Of a DNA stretch of 64,000 bases, positions 17,440-26,364 are shown one piece after another (positions within the stretch are counted from its first letter, which is position 1; each line of letters opens with the position of its first letter). The notes under the pieces were generated by a model that made no database searches, was not told where the DNA came from, and saw only the letters and a program-made list of their open reading frames with translations. Location of the stretch: NCBI GenBank assembly GCA_963666705.2, contig CAXXKO010000029.1:558001-622000 (forward strand), given 5' to 3'. This DNA is from G963666705 sp963666705. GTDB lineage: Bacteria; Pseudomonadota; Alphaproteobacteria; CADEGL01. A program made the translations under genes and the position numbers.

Positions 17440-17779
17440 GGGGGCCTTTTTCCTCCGTGGCTGGCTTCGAGGCGGCGGCGGCGCCACGCCTCGGCGCGTC
17501 TAGTCCCTGCGTCAGTCGGGGCAACGAGGGCTACATGCGAACGCGTCCCACCAATTGCGTCCGGCCGGGCCCTCCAGCGTGATGGAGCCCAGCGTCAGCG
17601 AAACCGACTTGAAGGGTCTACTGGCCCGGAAATCCACAAAAATTGGCAAGTCCAGGCCGGCGGCGTCGGTGAGAGTCCTGTCTTCGACGCCACTGCCGAA
17701 GAATTTCATTTCGATCATGCGCCAGCCGTCAGCCAGGTAGCGATTCTCGAACAGATGCCAGTAGCAATACGCTTCGAAC

Positions 17780-19092
17780 CACTAGTGTCCGGTTAAAAAT
17801 CGAATAAATTCAATTGGGTGGTTATTTGCGAAGCGTTGCATCTGTTTTCGTCTCCCGCAAGTGCTTGATGTATGGGCATTTTCTCGAAGAGGGTCACCGA
17901 GAGGATCTGTAACAAAGTGTAGAGCGAGGCGTCCAGGTCGAGGCGCTTCTTGACGATGGCGACGAGGACGTAGACCGAGACGGCAATCCAGATCTGCGTC
18001 TTCACCGCGTTCTCCGACGTGCCGTAGAACTGCTTGATCCGAAGATGCTGCTTGATCCACTTGAAGAAGAGTTCCACCTGCCAGCGGCTTTTGTAGAGCG
18101 CGCAGATGGTGGCGGCCGGAAGCGAGAAGTTGTTGGTGATGAAGACCAGCGTCTTGCCGGACTCGGGGTCCTTGAAGCGGATGCGCCGCAGAAGTTCGGG
18201 GTAATCCTGACGGGTGTAGAAGCCGTCCAGGGAGATGGTCTGGTCGCAAATGATGCCGGTCGAGCGATCCGTCGGCGCCGAATAGACGCGATGAGCATCG
18301 ATGTTCGACTTGGCACGCGTGACGAAGAAGGCCCCGGCTTGGTGCAACACATAAAGGCGGGCAAAGTCGACGTAGCCACGATCCACGACGTAGATGGCTC
18401 CGGCTTCCGGCAAGAGCATATCGAGGGCATGAACGTCGTGCAGCTTGCCATCCGAGATGTGGATAAAACTCGGAATGTTGCCCCGCAGGTCGAGCAGCGT
18501 GTGCATCTTCACCGCCGCCTTGGTGGTGCGGAAGTGCGCCCACGGAAAGACCGACAGGCACAGAGCGATGGTCGTCGAGTCCAGGGCGTAGACGGTATTG
18601 GTCAGGTCCAACCCCAGTTCTTCGTCGACGTACAGCGTCCTCGCCTGGGTGATGAGCCGCTGGGCCAACGCCGCATGGATACGCCAGTCGCGCCTTTCGT
18701 TGGCATCGGCCAGCGTCGAGCGCCGGACCGGCTGGCGGAAGCCCATGTGATAGAGTTTCGATGCGTGGACCGAGAGGCAGGTCTCGATGTCGCGCAGGCT
18801 TTCCCGGTAGGTCAGCTGGGCGAAGGCCATGGACCGGTATTGCTCGGCGCAGGAAAGCGTCCGGACCCGGTGATCGCCGACATACCGGTCGACGATCCGC
18901 GTGAAAGTAGTCCATGGCAGGAAGTCCATGAGCTGAGCGAACAGGGTCTTGCCGGTGTTCATGAGCATCTCCTCGGAGAAACTCCGAAAAGTGCTCCATC
19001 CAATTCAAATCGACACCATGCATTTTCGCTTCAAACCCCGCAGAAATCCTGGCTCTCAAAGCCAGCACCGCTCAGTTAACCGGACAGCAGTG
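17780..19092 (-). mobile_element. IS4-family insertion sequence, copy 2
   Basis: 1,313 bp, with the same terminal repeats as copy 1 and a clean 9 bp duplication GCTTCGAAC at 17771-17779 and 19093-19101. It inserted into the 3' third of crystallin paralogue ii. It differs from copies 1 and 3 by only a few bases. Confidence 0.96.
17793..18962 (-). CDS. IS4-family transposase, copy 2
   Basis: Full-length 389-residue transposase, essentially identical to the copy at 934-2103. Visible differences are RYVGDHR instead of RYGGDHR, a Pro in RQDYPELLRR and Thr instead of Asn in the C-terminal ITTQLNLFDF. All DDE and YREK residues are kept. Confidence 0.93.
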   Translation of the reverse strand: MNTGKTLFAQLMDFLPWTTFTRIVDRYVGDHRVRTLSCAEQYRSMAFAQLTYRESLRDIETCLSVHASKLYHMGFRQPVRRSTLADANERRDWRIHAALAQRLITQARTLYVDEELGLDLTNTVYALDSTTIALCLSVFPWAHFRTTKAAVKMHTLLDLRGNIPSFIHISDGKLHDVHALDMLLPEAGAIYVVDRGYVDFARLYVLHQAGAFFVTRAKSNIDAHRVYSAPTDRSTGIICDQTISLDGFYTRQDYPELLRRIRFKDPESGKTLVFITNNFSLPAATICALYKSRWQVELFFKWIKQHLRIKQFYGTSENAVKTQIWIAVSVYVLVAIVKKRLDLDASLYTLLQILSVTLFEKMPIHQALAGDENRCNASQITTQLNLFDF

Positions 19093-20066
19093 GCTTCGAA
19101 CAGCGATCCAACGCCGCCGGTCGGTCTGTAGACGGCCCGCGCCGTGTGGCCGGCCAACTCGCAATACCCTCCGTACCCGCCGAAAATTTTGGTGGGTGTA
19201 GCGGAAAAGCGAAGGCCGTTGGTCCGCGCCCTGTTGAAGGCGGACAGGCCGTCGATCACGTACTCCTGGCGCGGCGGTACTATTACACCTGGTTGCACGA
19301 TTGTCGGGCCTTCGGATCCGCCGCCTGGCTCCACGCGCCGGCGCAGGCAGATCGGCCGGCCCTGCTGGTCGACGCCGGTTTGGGTCGTGCCCAGGACGCA
19401 GACGCACGAGCCCTTGGGGTGGCGCACGCTGTTCTGGCGGCAGGCCAGCTGCAGGACGGGCGCACTGGGCTGTTCGACCTGTCCCGGGCCGCATATGCGC
19501 CGGCCCTGGTTGTCGGCACCGACCACCACATAGCCCTGCTGGCAGACGCACTGGCCGCTGGCCTGGTCGGGGACCGTGCCCGGCGCGCATGTGAACGTGC
19601 AGGCCACGCCCTGTGAGTTAGGTGTCTGATAGGGTGCCGGGCAGCTCGCGGCCACCGGGTCCACGATCAAGCGCACCGAGGACATGCGGTCCTGGGGATA
19701 GCCCAACTGTTCGATATTGGGATAGTCGCCGGGCCCGACGGTCAGCGACGGCCCGCTGTTGTCCTGGTAATTGGCGTCGCGGTGAATGCGCCAGGTGCCG
19801 GAAATGACCCGGAACGACTCGAGGTCGTTGTCGAAATTCTGGTCCCGCAGGTCCGGCGCGCTATCGGTCAGGGTCACGCTCTGACCGCCGAAATCGAAAA
19901 AGTCGTAGAGGATGATTTCGGCGGCGCCCGCGACACCCGCGCCGCCACACATCGCCGCCGCGCACAGGATCAAGGCCTTGATGGCTGATCGCATGGGCAT
20001 TTCCTTCCTCCGCCGCCGGCCCGGCGCGCCGAGCGCCTCGAAGTCATGGCGCCACGGGCTCCCGGA

Positions 20067-21293
20067 TCATTGAAAGGCATTGCGCCAGTCGGCGCCGGCG
20101 GGGCCACGCAATTGGAGCCTCGAGATTGTCCACCGGTGGATCAGACAGTTCCTCCCCAGGCTGGGCTTGTAATTCTTATCGGCGATGATCGAGATTTGGA
20201 AGGCCGGGTTTTCCGCATAGCCTTCGTTGATGAACTCGAGCCAGCCCACGCCGCAGACATCCGAATCAGGGTCGATGCGGCCAAAGAACGACCAGCCGGC
20301 GGCGAGCTGGCGACTACCGAACATGCGAAAAACGCAGACGTCCCCCACGCTTAGAAGCCCTGGGATGAGGGAGCTTTCGTATATGACATTCAGCCCGAGC
20401 GCGCCGCCGGGCATGATCTGATAGGCGCACTCCGTGGCGTCGTCCGTGGGCGTGTCGACATAGAACGAAAACCCATTGGCCCTGGCGACCTCGTAGGCGG
20501 CGCCGCCTGGAACGTTGTGGATCGCGTCCGCTGGCGGCTCCGCGGCGCCCTGACCCGGGGACGGTAGAATTGGCATCGGTGTTTGACCCATGACCGGGTC
20601 GGTCGGGTGCAGGGTCCCGCCGCCTGTCTCCGCGCGCCTGTACACGCAGATCGGCCGGCCCTGCTGGTCGACGCCGATCTGCGCCGTCCCCGCGATGCAG
20701 ACGCACCCGCCGGCGGCGTTGGGCACGCTGTTCCGGCGGCAGGCCAGCTGCAGGACGGGCGCACTGGGCTGTTCGACCTGTCCCGGGCCGCATATGCGCC
20801 GGCCCTGGTCGTCGGCACCGACCACCACATAGCCCTGCTGGCAGACGCACTGGCCGCTGGCCTGGTCGGGGACCGTGCCCGAGGCGCATGTATAAGTGCA
20901 GGCCACGCCCTGTGAGTTAGGTGTCTGATAGGGTGCCGGACAGCTCACGGCCACCGGGTCCACGAGCAGTCGCACCGAGGACATGCGGTCCTGGGGGTAG
21001 CCCAACTGTTCGATATTGGGATAGTCGCCGGGCCCGGCGGTGAGCGACGGCCCGCTGTTGTCCTGGTAATTGGCGTCGCGGTGGATTCGCCAGGTGCCGG
21101 AGATGACCCGGAACGATTCCAGGTCGTTGTCGAAATTGTAGGCACCCAGGTTCGGCGCGCTATCGGTCAGGGTCACGCTTTGACCGCCGAAATCGAAAAA
21201 GTCGTAGAGGATGATTTCGGCGGCGCCCACGCCGCCCGCGCCGCCGCACATCGCCGCCACCCACAGAATCAAGGCCCCGATGGCTGACCGCAT
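20067..21293 (-). CDS. Exported beta/gamma-crystallin plus Cys-rich protein, paralogue i (intact)
   Basis: 408 residues. The signal peptide (MRSAIGALILWVAAMCGGAG, cleavage about residue 24) precedes the crystallin domain at about 25-112: EIILYDFFDFGGQSVTL, DNDLESFRVISG, NYQDNSGPSLTAGPGDYP and QDRMSSVRLLV. Two Cys-rich modules follow, each with a G-x-D-x-Q-G-R-x-I-C pattern (GADDQGRRICG and GVDQQGRPICV). The C-terminal domain ends QLRGPAGADWRNAFQ, shared with paralogue iv. ATG at 21293 has GGGAG upstream. It is the first gene of the four-paralogue minus-strand cluster, 66 bp before paralogue ii. The biological role is unknown; a Ca2+-binding surface or periplasmic protein is inference. Confidence 0.75.
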   Translation of the reverse strand: MRSAIGALILWVAAMCGGAGGVGAAEIILYDFFDFGGQSVTLTDSAPNLGAYNFDNDLESFRVISGTWRIHRDANYQDNSGPSLTAGPGDYPNIEQLGYPQDRMSSVRLLVDPVAVSCPAPYQTPNSQGVACTYTCASGTVPDQASGQCVCQQGYVVVGADDQGRRICGPGQVEQPSAPVLQLACRRNSVPNAAGGCVCIAGTAQIGVDQQGRPICVYRRAETGGGTLHPTDPVMGQTPMPILPSPGQGAAEPPADAIHNVPGGAAYEVARANGFSFYVDTPTDDATECAYQIMPGGALGLNVIYESSLIPGLLSVGDVCVFRMFGSRQLAAGWSFFGRIDPDSDVCGVGWLEFINEGYAENPAFQISIIADKNYKPSLGRNCLIHRWTISRLQLRGPAGADWRNAFQ

Positions 21294-21504
21294 GAGTATT
21301 TACTCCCTCCGCCGCCGGTTGGGCGCGCCCGATGGGGCCGGCCGGCGCATTCCGAGAGGCACCGGAAAGCCCTTCCCGGTCGCCCGCGATCATAGCACGA
21401 CCGACGATCCCGGGCGAACGCGAGCCTCGATAGGGACATGGCGGGTTTTAGTGGGCGTTTGCCGCGCCTCGTCCTCCGACAATGCCGGGATCTTTCGCCA
21501 CCCC

Positions 21505-21708
21505 TTATACCGACCGGCCTTAAGGGAGACCGATCGTATGATCCCTCGAACGCCGGGCGGCCGCGTCCGCGGCCTTGGCTTCTCATATCGCTCGAGCGCC
21601 GCTCAGGCACTTCTTTCGCTCAAGCGCCGCTCAGGCTGGCCTTGCATAACCTCGGGCGCCCACGCGGCGCTTGCCAGACGGCGATGAGTCCAGCTCATCG
21701 CCGTCTGG
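21505..21708. repeat. ~200 bp interspersed intergenic repeat ending in a 35 bp hairpin
   Basis: This stretch (ACCGACCGGCCTTAAGGGAG, GATCCCTC, CGCGTCCGCGGCC, then GCTCGAGCGCCGCTCAGG and GCTCAAGCGCCGCTCAGG modules) recurs in reverse orientation at about 54956-55145. It ends with CCAGACGGCGATGAG-TCCAG-CTCATCGCCGTCTGG (21674-21708), a perfect 15 bp stem with a 5-base loop. It is non-coding, and both copies lie in gaps at gene ends. Confidence 0.8.
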
Positions 21709-21874
21709 TTTTACGGGTCGAGACGGTCGCGCAGGCGCTTCTCATATCGCTCGAGCGCCGCTCAGGCACCCGCATGGCGCCCATAACCTCGGGCGCCCAC
21801 GCGGCGCTTGCCAGACGGCGATGAGTCCAGCTCATCGCCGTCTGGTTTTACGGGTCGAGACGGTCGCGCAGGCG
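21645..21874. repeat. 93 bp direct duplication carrying the hairpin
   Basis: The 93 bp from CATAACCTCGGGCG to GGTCGCGCAGGCG is present at 21645-21737 and again at 21782-21874 (offset 137). Each copy contains the 35 bp hairpin and the last codons and stop (TAA, 21848-21850 in the second copy) of the FAD oxidoreductase. The duplication therefore arose from the end of that gene plus its hairpin. Confidence 0.88.
21811..21845 (-). terminator. Hairpin directly after the FAD oxidoreductase stop codon
   Basis: The second copy of the 15 bp-stem hairpin starts two bases after the restored stop codon of the FAD oxidoreductase at 21848. It has no U-tract on the minus strand, so an intrinsic terminator is only possible; it could instead protect the mRNA 3' end. 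Confidence 0.4.
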
Positions 21875-23132
21875 GTAGTAGGCCCGCATGGCGCCCATGA
21901 CCGGCGCGCGCAGGCTCTGGAAGGGCAGGGGGCGGGGGGACGGCGGGCCAGGCCTCGCGAGCGCCCTCGCCGCCCAGGGCGTGGAGGGCGAGGTGCTTGC
22001 CCATCGTCACGCCCATGGCGAGGCCCCGGCCCTGGAAGCCGACGCCGGCCAGGAGGCCGGGGGCGAGGTCGTGCAGGTGCGGCAGGTGGTCGCGGGTCAA
22101 GGCCACCCAGCCCGACCAGGCATACTCCCACGCGATGTCGGCCAGGTGGGGGAAGAGCGCGGTCGAGGTGGCGTGGAGGGCCCCGAACAGGGCGGGATGG
22201 GGCCGGTCGTCGAAGCTCGCCCGCCCACCCATGAGAAGGCGGCCATCGGGGGTGACGCTGTAGTAGGAGAGCAGGCGCCTGGTGTTCGACGTGACCTGGC
22301 CGCCCGGCAGGATGGTGTGGCGCAGGTTCTCCGAGATGGGCGCGCTCGCCACCTGGTAGGGCTTGACGGGGATCAGGCTGCGCCCGAGGCCGGGCCACAG
22401 GCCCGTATCGTAGGCGTTGGTCGCGAGGACCACTTTCTCGACCAGGACGGCACCCCGCGCCGTCTCGAGCCGCCAATGCCCGCCCGCGCGCGCAAGGCGC
22501 GTCACCGGCGAATCCCCGTGGATCGTGGCGCCGAGGGACTGGGCCGCGCGGGCGAGGCCGCGGACCAGCGCGAGGGGCTGCACCCCGCCGCCCCTGGGAT
22601 CGTGCCAGCCACCTTTGTAGACGTCCGTGCCCAGCATCGCGGCGACCTGGTCGCGGTCGAGCACCCGGGCATCCACGCCCCGGCGCATCCACTGCGCGGC
22701 CCGGCGCTCGACCAGGGGCATGAAGGACTTGGCGTGGGCGGGCTGGATCCAGCCCGCCTTCACGGGCTCGCAGGCAATCGCGAAACGCTCCACCAGATCG
22801 AACACGAGGTCGGGCGCGCCGGCGCTGATGGCCACGAGGCGCGCGCCCATCTCGGGCCCGAGCATGGCGCCTAAGTCGTCGGGGTCGTGCTTGAGCCCGG
22901 CGATGACCATGCCGGCGTTGCGCCCCGAGGCGCCCCAGCCCGGCTCCCGCGCTTCCAGCACCACCACCTCCGCGCCGGCCTCGGCCAGGTGGAGCGCGGT
23001 CGAGAGGCCGGTATAGCCGCCCCCCACCACGGCCACGTCCGCCCGCCGCTCGCCTTCCAGCGGCGGCGTCTCGGGTGCGGGCGGTGCCGTCGCCGCCCAG
23101 AGGGTGCGGGCGAGGTCGTTGTGGTCCGTCAC
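21848..23132 (-). CDS. FAD-dependent oxidoreductase (DAO family) 1, frameshifted near the C-terminus
   Basis: A glycine-oxidase/PuuB-like flavoenzyme expected to oxidise an amine or amino acid with FAD. The Rossmann motif VAVVGGGYTGLSTALHLAEA starts near residue 32, GWGASGRNAGM follows, and VGFQGRGLAMGVTMGKHLA forms the C-terminal FAD contact. The frame is intact to about 21945. There a C-run shift breaks it: restoring one frame gives PLPFQSLRAPVMGAMRAYYR LRDRLDP and a stop at 21848, whereas the uncorrected frame runs on to 21762. The start is GTG at 23132. Before the insertions at 23141-24991, this GTG overlapped the TGA of the preceding FAD gene, so the two were coupled. Confidence 0.85.
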
Positions 23133-23140
23133 CGCACCAG

Positions 23141-23403
23141 TGTCCTGTTTCCTAAGTTCGTGGCATATAGGACGGCCTTGCGGGTCTCTCGGCTAGGAGC
23201 GTGGCGCGCCGTGATGCCGGGGCATCACAAGCGGCGCGCGACGACGTCCGGGGGGCCCGCAAGGCCGCCCGGAGGGTCGCTTTTCCCGCCCTCTGGAGGG
23301 CGTCACCGCCGCTTGACGATGCCCCGGCATCGCCAGCGCGGCGCTTCCTACCCAGAGGACGGGAAAAGCGATCCTATATGCCACGAACTTAGGAATCAGG
23401 ACA
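23141..23403. repeat. MITE-like element, copy C (divergent ends)
   Basis: 263 bp with inverted ends TGTCCTGTTTCCTAAGTTCG and, reversed, TGTCCTGATTCCTAAGTTCG, different from copies A, B and D. The interior (GATGCCGGGGCATC, GACGACGTCCGGGG, GTCGCTTTTCCCGCC, GATGCCCCGGCATC) is clearly related. It is flanked by CCAG on the left and CTAG on the right. Confidence 0.8.
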
Positions 23404-23407
23404 CTAG

Positions 23408-24991
23408 CAGTCTGTCGGGCTTGAGGTCCGGAATTTCGGGATGAGCGGTTTTCCGGGCTTTTCTCGGGTGCATGGCTGGGAGGCGGTTGGAAGGCGGGTT
23501 TTCGTCCGCGACGGTCGAGACGGCGGCGGATTTCCGGTGCCACGGGGGTGTGGCCGGGCTTTCGCGGCGCCTTGTCGGGCCAAGAGCGCCCTCATGATGC
23601 CATCTCCAGCTTGAGTTTGTGCAGGCGCTTGCAGTTGTAGGCCAGGGCCACCAGGTCCCACTCGCCGGCCACCTTGTCGAGGCCGCGCAGGGAAAAGCCG
23701 GTGAAGCCGAGGACCGCCTTGACGATGCCGAAGACCGGCTCGACGGTCTGCTGGCGCAGCCTGTAGAGGGCGCGGCCCTCCGCGCTGGCGAGCTTCGCCG
23801 CCATGGCCTGGAGCCATTCGGCCTTGGGTTCCTTCGCCGGCGCCTCGGCCTTGGCCGGGCGGAAGTCGTGGCGCCGCCGGTGGCCCGCTCCGGCCGTCGC
23901 CACCAGGGCTTCGATGCCGCTCTCGGCAAGCGCCGCAACCTCGTCACCGGTGGCATAGCCGTTGTCCGCCAGCACCATCCCGGGCCGGCCCAGCGCGGCG
24001 GGGACCGCCGCGATGTCCGCCACCAGCTCATTGCGGTCGCTGGCGCAGTTGCTGACCCGGGCGCCCAGGATCAGCTGAGAGCCCCCGGCATCCACCACGG
24101 CCTGGGCATTGTAGGCTTGGCGGTACTCGTGCGCCGTGCTCTTGCGCATCAGCCGGCTGTCCGGGTCGCTCAGGTTGCTCTGCTCGTCACCCCGCGGCGC
24201 CTCGTCGGGCGGCTTCGGGTGCTTGCCCTTGGCCCGGCCCTTGCGCGTCTCGCGCGCCGCCACCTTGGCCTCGTATTCCGCCCGCTCCGCCGCGGCGCGC
24301 CCGGGCCTGGGCCTCGAGGCGCCGACGCGCCGCATCCAGCCGGTCGCGCAAAGCCTCCCGGCGCGCGATCTCCTTGGGCAGTGCCTGGGGATCCTCCTCC
24401 GCGCCACCGTCCGCCGCCTCGGCACGCCCCATCAGGTCCGCGATCTCCAGCTTCAGCTGATCGATCAACTCGCCGGCGCGATCGTATCTCACGGAGCGGT
24501 GCTTGCTCGCATTGGCGTCAATCTTCGTGCCGTCAACGCTCACGACACCAACCTTCACCAGCTTCAACTCCCTGGCCAGCAGCAGAACCCGCAGGAAACT
24601 CTCGCCAAACGCCGCCAGGTTCTCGCGCCGAAAGGTCGCGACCGTGTCATGGTCGGGATGGGTGTTGGCGGCCACGAAGCGCACCCCGATATCGCGGTGC
24701 GTCGCGCGCTCGATCCGATGGCTCGAGAAGATCCCGTTGGCATAGCAGTAAATCAACAGCGCCAGCATCATCCGAGGGTGATACTGCGCCGACCCCGTGC
24801 CGCGACGGTTCACCTTGAAGGCGCTCATGTCGACGCGCTCGACCGCCTCGATCACGAAATGCGCCAGATCATCCTCCGGGATCCAGTCCCGAAGATCGGG
24901 CGGAAGCAAAAACGCCTGGTCCCGCTCGCACTCAACAAATTTGCTCATGAAGCGATTCTACAAGAAAACGCCGCCAAAGTCCGACAGACTG
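23408..24991 (-). mobile_element. IS1182-family insertion sequence
   Basis: A 1,584 bp element with terminal repeats CAGTCTGTCGGGCTT and, reversed, CAGTCTGTCGGACTT, flanked by CTAG at 23404-23407 and 24992-24995. It sits exactly at the right edge of MITE copy C and separates FAD oxidoreductases 1 and 2. Its transposase is frameshifted. Confidence 0.9.
23592..24948 (-). pseudogene. IS1182-family transposase (frameshifted)
   Basis: The N-terminal frame (24948 down to about 24300) reads MSKFVECERDQAFLLPPDLR, DWIPEDDLAHFVIEAVERVD and VVSVDGTKIDANASKH (first catalytic Asp). The remainder (RAAAERAEYEAKVAARETRK, MVLADNGYATGDEV, QTVEPVFGIVKAVLGFTGFS) continues in another frame to the stop at 23592. 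Both halves are well preserved, so there is one single-base indel in the GC-rich AQARAR region near 24.30 kb. It is either an inactive transposase or a sequencing indel. Confidence 0.85.
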
Positions 24992-26267
24992 CTAGGTTCC
25001 GCAAGCGGTAGGCCGAGAAGGCCGCCTCGTAGAAGGCCGTCCACAGGGCGCGGCCGCGGACGGGCCGGACGGCGCTGACCGGCAGCGGCATCTCCTCGGC
25101 CGGGGTGCCGGTGATGCGCTCGGCCATTATCCGGCCCCAGAAGGTGCCGGGGGCGATGCCGCGCCCGTTGTAGCCGAGCGGGACATGGAGGCCGGGTGCG
25201 GGCTCGTGCAGGCGCGGGAGGTGGTCGGGGGTGAAGCCGATGGTGCCGGCCCAGCGGTAGGACCATTTGGTGCCCCGCATCCGCGGGAAGCGCTGGTCGA
25301 GGAAGCGCCCGGCCCAGGCGCCGGTGCGCTCGGGGTCGGCGCGCGGCGCGTAGCCGAGGCTGCCGATTATCAGGCGGTGGTCGCGGTCGAGGCGCGTGAA
25401 GGTCATGGAGGGCTGGGTATCGTACATGCCGTGGCCCGCGGGCAGGACGGTGCGGCGCATGTTCTCGCCCATGGGCTCGGAGGCGTAGAGGAAGCAGCCG
25501 ATGGGGATGGTGCTCTCCTTGATGCCGGGCCACAGGCCGTCCGAATAGGCGTTGGTCGCGAGCACCACCGAGGCGGCCGTGACGATGCCGCCCGGTGTCG
25601 TCACGCGCCAGCCGCCGCCCGCTTGCTCCAGCTTGGTGACGCGCGTGCCCGTATGGATGCGGGCACCTTCGCTGAGGGCGGCGCGCGCGAGGCCGCGGAC
25701 GTAGCTGAGCGGCTGGATGGACGCGCTGCGATGGTCGACGATGCCGCCGTGGAGCGTTTGGATACCCGTCATCTCGGCGATGCGCGCCTTGTCCAGGACT
25801 TCGACGTCGGCGCCGCGCGCCTGCCACTGGCGCGCGTGCTCCTCCAAATCCCGCATGCCGCGGGGGCTGTGCGCGCCCCGGATCACGCCCTTGCGCACCA
25901 GGTCGCAGTCGATGCCGTAGCGCTCGACGATCTCGAAGACGCGCTGCGGTGCGGCGTCGAGCCCCGCCACGATACGCTCGCCATGGGTCGGCCCGGCGCG
26001 GCGCACCACCTCCTCGGGGTCGAGCCAGAGGCCGGCATTGACGAAGCCCGCGTTGCGGCCCGAGCCGCCCCGGCCCGATTCCTCGGCCTCGAGCACGATG
26101 GCGCTCACCCCCTCGAGGGCGAGGTGGAGGGCGGCCGAGCAGCCGGTGAAGCCGCCACCGATGATGGCGACGTCGGCGCTGGCATCGCCATCGAGCGCCG
26201 GCGTTTCGGCCGCCGGCGGGGCCGAGGCCGCCCAGAGGGAGGCTTGAAGGGCAGGTTCGCGTGCCAT
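24945..26267 (-). CDS. FAD-dependent oxidoreductase (DAO family) 2, chimeric C-terminus
   Basis: A ~440-residue DAO-type flavoenzyme. The dinucleotide motif ADVAIIGGGFTGCSAALHLA begins near residue 27, GRGGSGRNAGFVNAG follows, and PLGYNGRGIAPGTFWG marks the C-terminal FAD and active-site region. The native end AFYEAAFSAYRLRN is cut by the CTAG insertion at 24992. The present frame continues a few codons into IS1182 (LAVCRTLAAFSC) and stops at 24945. Rejoining to the base before MITE C gives RLRNLVR and a TGA overlapping the GTG of FAD gene 1. ATG at 26267 is the start that places the GGG motif at the usual distance; the upstream frame overlaps FAD gene 3 and is unlikely. Confidence 0.85.
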   Translation of the reverse strand: MAREPALQASLWAASAPPAAETPALDGDASADVAIIGGGFTGCSAALHLALEGVSAIVLEAEESGRGGSGRNAGFVNAGLWLDPEEVVRRAGPTHGERIVAGLDAAPQRVFEIVERYGIDCDLVRKGVIRGAHSPRGMRDLEEHARQWQARGADVEVLDKARIAEMTGIQTLHGGIVDHRSASIQPLSYVRGLARAALSEGARIHTGTRVTKLEQAGGGWRVTTPGGIVTAASVVLATNAYSDGLWPGIKESTIPIGCFLYASEPMGENMRRTVLPAGHGMYDTQPSMTFTRLDRDHRLIIGSLGYAPRADPERTGAWAGRFLDQRFPRMRGTKWSYRWAGTIGFTPDHLPRLHEPAPGLHVPLGYNGRGIAPGTFWGRIMAERITGTPAEEMPLPVSAVRPVRGRALWTAFYEAAFSAYRLRNLAVCRTLAAFSCRIAS

Positions 26268-26364
26268 GGGCGGATGCCTCAGTGGGGGTGGGAGCGCCGA
26301 CGATAGGCCCTGCGGCCGCCTTCGTAAAACCCCGCGCCCAATGGGCACAAGGGGAGGAGGCCCG

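Larger units (their letters stand above)
17512..20000 (-). pseudogene. Exported beta/gamma-crystallin-like protein, paralogue ii (split by IS4 copy 2)
   Basis: The 5' half (19102-20000) has the signal peptide MPMRSAIKALILCAAAMCGG, the crystallin domain, two Cys-rich repeats (GYVVVGADNQGRRICGPGQV and GTTQTGVDQQGRPICLRRRV) and sequence up to VGSLFEA. IS4 copy 2 (17780-19092, 9 bp duplication GCTTCGAAC) then interrupts it. The 3' half (17512-17779) continues in frame with ADGWRMIEMKFFGSGVEDRT and ends GPAGRNWWDAFACSPRCPD, like paralogue iii. Precise removal of the IS and one duplication restores an open gene, so loss of function looks recent. The truncated first half still has an export signal. 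Confidence 0.85.
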
